DNA of 9,048 nucleotides, from positions 1-9,048 of the forward strand of contig JAEYWQ010000168.1 in the NCBI GenBank assembly GCA_023428885.1, given 5' to 3'. The notes under the pieces were generated by a model. It made no database searches. It was not told where the DNA came from and saw only the letters and a list, made by a program, of their open reading frames with translations. This stretch comes from Bacillota bacterium. GTDB taxonomy: Bacteria > Bacillota > Clostridia > Lachnospirales > Lachnospiraceae. Both the position numbers and the translations under genes were made by a program. Positions 7,111 to 9,048 of the stretch are shown piece by piece (within the stretch, counting starts at the first letter, position 1; each line of letters starts with the position of its first letter).

Positions 7111-7140
7111 TTGACACTATTCGACAGTATGCTTTATTAA
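7111..7140 (+). promoter_or_regulatory. Possible upstream second promoter for the HIT gene
   Basis: A perfect -35 TTGACA (7111-7116) is followed after 18 bases by TATTAA (7135-7140, 4 of 6). It points toward the HIT gene, upstream of the better-placed promoter at 7147-7175. The -10 is weak. Confidence 0.25.
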
Positions 7141-7146
7141 TTTTAC

Positions 7147-7175
7147 TTTTCATCCATTTTGAAATGTACTATAAT
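7147..7175 (+). promoter_or_regulatory. Candidate vegetative promoter of the HIT gene
   Basis: A perfect -10 TATAAT (7170-7175) lies 17 bases after TTTTCA (7147-7152, 4 of 6 to TTGACA). Transcription would begin near 7182, about 40 bases before the ATG, with GGGAGG at 7210-7215 as the ribosome site. Confidence 0.5.
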
Positions 7176-7223
7176 TGTCCATAATAGAGTTATATAGTTA
7201 CTTAAATTAGGGAGGTTATTTCT

Positions 7224-7646
7224 ATGAGTGAATCTAATTGTATTTTTTGTAAGTTAGCATCTGGAGAATTTTCATCATCCACCATCTATGAAGATGACTT
7301 ATTTCGTGTTATTCTCGACATCTCTCCAGCTACCAAGGGACATGCTTTACTAATTCCAAAACGTCACATGGAAAACATATTTGAACTTGATGGTAAAGAA
7401 AGTGAACAAGGTCTTAGCATTATTCGAAAAGTATCTTTTGCAATAAAAAAGACGCTAAACTGTGACGGCATCAATGTTCTTCAAAACAATGGAGCAGCCG
7501 CTGGTCAAAGCGTCTTTCATATACACTTTCACATCATTCCTCGATACGAGAATGATCACGTACAAATCCCATGGAAAGCAATTGCATACCAAGAGGGTGA
7601 AGCAAAACAATTAGCTGAATCAATCAAAAGCAACCTAGCAGATTAG
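7224..7646 (+). CDS. HIT-family (Hint-type) nucleotide-binding hydrolase
   Basis: The protein has 140 residues, the usual length for a bacterial HIT protein. GGGAGG at 7210-7215, 8 bases before the ATG, supports the start. The histidine triad is HIHFHII (99-105): His99, His101 and His103, with the middle histidine the nucleophile that takes the nucleotidyl group. Cys6 and Cys9 (CIFC), with His48 and His99, would form the zinc site seen in Hint-type members such as the Bacillus subtilis Hit protein. LDISPATKGHALLIPKRH (31-48) is the conserved nucleotide-pocket region, and NNGAAAGQSVFH (88-99) is the phosphate loop. Family members cleave purine nucleoside phosphoramidates or aminoacyl-adenylates in the cytosol; the physiological substrate is usually unclear. 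It is transcribed alone from the promoter candidate at 7147-7175 and runs into the end of murG, sharing 4 bases with it. Confidence 0.95.
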   Translation: MSESNCIFCKLASGEFSSSTIYEDDLFRVILDISPATKGHALLIPKRHMENIFELDGKESEQGLSIIRKVSFAIKKTLNCDGINVLQNNGAAAGQSVFHIHFHIIPRYENDHVQIPWKAIAYQEGEAKQLAESIKSNLAD

Positions 7647-8707
7647 TTTTGAACCTCTTCAATAAGTGCTACAATCTTCTCAGTTGCATCGTTTTGAGTA
7701 CTTTTACTCATTGCTTCCACATATTTTGCTCGTTCTTCAAAAACCTGAGTTACTCCCTGTAGCAAGGTTTCATTGGTTAGGGATTCTTCTTTTATGACAT
7801 AACTAAAGCCCTGGCGTTCAAAGGACTCTGCATTCAGAATCTGATCTCCTCGGCTAGCAGCTGCTGACAATGGTATCAAAATATTAGGCTTCTTTAACGC
7901 TAACAATTCACAGATGGCATTTGCACCAGCACGTGATATTACTATGTCCGCAGCTGCAAATAAATCACTTAGCTCAGAGCTAATATACTCAAACTGTACG
8001 TAGCCTTCCATTCCTTGATAAGCAGCATCTGTCTTGCCTTTTCCGCATAAATGAACTACTTGAAATTTCTTAAGTAGGGTTGGCAATAAGTTGCGTACAG
8101 CCTCATTCACTTTTAGAGCTCCAGTGCTTCCACCAATCACCAAAATTACTGGAAGATTGGCTGAAAGTTTACAAAAATCCAAACCTTTCAACTTATTTCC
8201 CGCAAATAATTCTTTTCGAATTGGAGTACCAGTTAAAACTGCCTTCTCCTTTGGTAGATAATTTAAGGTTTCAGGGAAATTAGCACAAACCTTTTTAGCT
8301 GATGGAATACACAATCTATTCGCTAAGCCTGGTGTCATATCAGATTCATGGATAATCGTAGGGATCTTTCTCTTCTTTGCTGCAATCACCACAGGGACTG
8401 CCACAAACCCACCTTTAGAAAATACCACATCTGGCTCCAGTTTTTTTAATAACTTCTTGGCTTCTCTATAGCCTTTTAATACCTTAAAAGGATCAGAGAA
8501 GTTTTTGATATCTAAATATCTTCTTAGTTTTCCTGAGGAAATTCCATAGTATGGAATCTTTAGTTTCTCAATCAAATCTTTTTCAATTCCTGAATAAGAA
8601 CCAATGTAATGAATGTCGTAATCCAGTTCCTTAAGCTTAGCTATCAAAGCTATATTCGGGGTTACATGGCCAGCGGTACCCCCGCCAGTAAATACGATAC
8701 GTTTCAT
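7643..8707 (-). CDS. murG: UDP-GlcNAc:lipid I N-acetylglucosaminyltransferase MurG
   Basis: The 354-residue GT28 (GT-B fold) enzyme adds GlcNAc from UDP-GlcNAc to undecaprenyl-diphospho-MurNAc-pentapeptide (lipid I), making lipid II on the inner face of the membrane for peptidoglycan. The N-terminal glycine loop is GGGTAGHVTPN (8-18), with His14 at the acceptor site. HESDMTPGLAN (120-130) is the second N-domain signature. The C-domain carries GGSTGA (192-197), SRAGANAICE (258-267, with Glu267 expected to hold the ribose) and RGDQILNA (286-293). The loop reads TAGH where the textbook MurG has TGGH; I recall this variant in a clostridial MurG subgroup. AGGAGG overlaps the stop codon of the preceding TSCPD gene, and only 9 bases separate the genes, so the two are likely co-transcribed and translationally coupled. 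murG here is outside a division/cell wall cluster, as far as the window shows; a second murG elsewhere is possible. Confidence 0.95.
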   Translation of the reverse strand: MKRIVFTGGGTAGHVTPNIALIAKLKELDYDIHYIGSYSGIEKDLIEKLKIPYYGISSGKLRRYLDIKNFSDPFKVLKGYREAKKLLKKLEPDVVFSKGGFVAVPVVIAAKKRKIPTIIHESDMTPGLANRLCIPSAKKVCANFPETLNYLPKEKAVLTGTPIRKELFAGNKLKGLDFCKLSANLPVILVIGGSTGALKVNEAVRNLLPTLLKKFQVVHLCGKGKTDAAYQGMEGYVQFEYISSELSDLFAAADIVISRAGANAICELLALKKPNILIPLSAAASRGDQILNAESFERQGFSYVIKEESLTNETLLQGVTQVFEERAKYVEAMSKSTQNDATEKIVALIEEVQN

Positions 8708-8716
8708 GTTCTCCTC

Positions 8717-8965
8717 CTATTTCACTTGTTTCAACGCCTTAGATAATTGATCTGGGCAAGAAGTATTCTTAAATCCACACTGAACTCCTTCAAGTCTTGC
8801 TATCACGTCGTTTACTTTCATTCCCTCTACAAGTTTCGAAATTCCACTTGCGTTGCCATTGCAGCCTCCAACAAACTGAACGCTTTTCACAATGTCTTCT
8901 CCATTTATATTCTCAATTTCAAAATTAATCTCTCGAGCACAAACTCCTGCTGTTTTGTATTTCAT
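8717..8965 (-). CDS. TSCPD-domain protein (TIGR03905-like), 82 residues
   Basis: This small cytosolic protein matches the family of about 80 residues known as TIGR03905 (TSCPD domain, related to a C-terminal segment of some ribonucleotide reductases). The signature TSCPDQL is at 68-74 and GGCNGNASG at 33-41. Four cysteines (9, 35, 63 and 70) are placed as in the family and may bind a metal or act in redox; the function is not known to me. The ATG at 8963-8965 has GAGG six bases upstream. It is the first gene of a tight pair with murG, its stop codon lying inside the murG ribosome site. The link to cell wall synthesis is positional only. The protein is complete. Confidence 0.9.
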   Translation of the reverse strand: MKYKTAGVCAREINFEIENINGEDIVKSVQFVGGCNGNASGISKLVEGMKVNDVIARLEGVQCGFKNTSCPDQLSKALKQVK

Positions 8966-9017
8966 TACTTACCTCGCTAATTCAATCATCGTCCAACAAA
9001 TTGACATTTTCTTATTA

Positions 9018-9044
9018 ACAGTTCAGCTTTGTGGCTCTGAACAG
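9018..9044. repeat. Imperfect hairpin at the window edge, upstream of the TSCPD-murG pair
   Basis: GTTCAG (9021-9026) pairs with CTGAAC (9037-9042); beyond an A-A mismatch, AC (9018-9019) pairs with GT (9043-9044), so about 8 pairs around a 10-base loop. No U-tract follows on either side within the window. It may be the tail of a terminator for an upstream gene or a regulatory stem in the leader of the TSCPD-murG transcript. The sequence beyond 9048 is needed to decide. Confidence 0.3.
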
Positions 9045-9048
9045 TAAC

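Noticed and set aside
7695..7710. Hairpin TGAGTA-CTTT-TACTCA as terminator of the HIT gene
   Set aside because: The stem is only six AT-leaning pairs, no U-tract follows, and it lies inside the murG coding region.
8080..8283. Plus-strand frame within murG
   Set aside because: It is antisense to a fully conserved murG reading frame and lacks translation signals.
9001..9029. Perfect TTGACA (9001-9006) as a plus-strand promoter
   Set aside because: No -10-like sequence lies 16-18 bases downstream, and no plus-strand gene begins there.

Overview
The window is AT-rich and its genes have strong AGGAGG-type ribosome binding sites. The protein families (a GGGTAGHVTPN-type MurG, a TIGR03905-like TSCPD protein, a GT2 enzyme with an ENGGHGEAVN segment, a C39-like fusion protein) point to an anaerobic Firmicute of the Lachnospiraceae, possibly near Lachnoclostridium phytofermentans. 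The species guess is from memory of family resemblance and is not proven here. There are eight genes; nothing looks like a phage, insertion sequence, CRISPR array or RNA gene.

Left part (1-4735, all minus strand): a likely three-gene transcription unit. A class I SAM-dependent methyltransferase is transcribed first. An 839-residue membrane-anchored protein follows, with a beta-rich/propeller-like middle and a C-terminal C39-peptidase-like domain that has lost its catalytic Cys and His. Last is a family 2 glycosyltransferase cut off by the window edge. A 9-bp perfect inverted repeat lies between the last two genes.

Centre (4736-6655, plus strand): a divergently transcribed gene encodes a 578-residue protein. 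Its core is an exceptionally regular X-X-Pro, Thr-rich repeat, followed by a Met/Asp-rich acidic stretch and a compact C-terminal domain. It has no signal peptide. Just upstream is a good match to a mother-cell sporulation promoter (SigK type), so the protein may be a spore-surface component. This gene is the strongest candidate for something undescribed.

Right part (6656-9048): a 15-bp bidirectional terminator separates the repeat protein from a small unrecognised minus-strand gene of 99 codons. Divergent to that is a HIT-family nucleotide hydrolase/transferase gene, which converges on murG with a 4-base stop-codon overlap. murG is the second gene of a tight two-gene unit behind a small four-cysteine TSCPD-domain protein.

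Functionally the window mixes envelope work (MurG, GT2, membrane-anchored C39-like protein), a possible spore-coat or exosporium protein, and small housekeeping enzymes (HIT protein, methyltransferase). No gene-free stretch exceeds 300 bases; the longest gap (4681-4918) holds divergent promoters.
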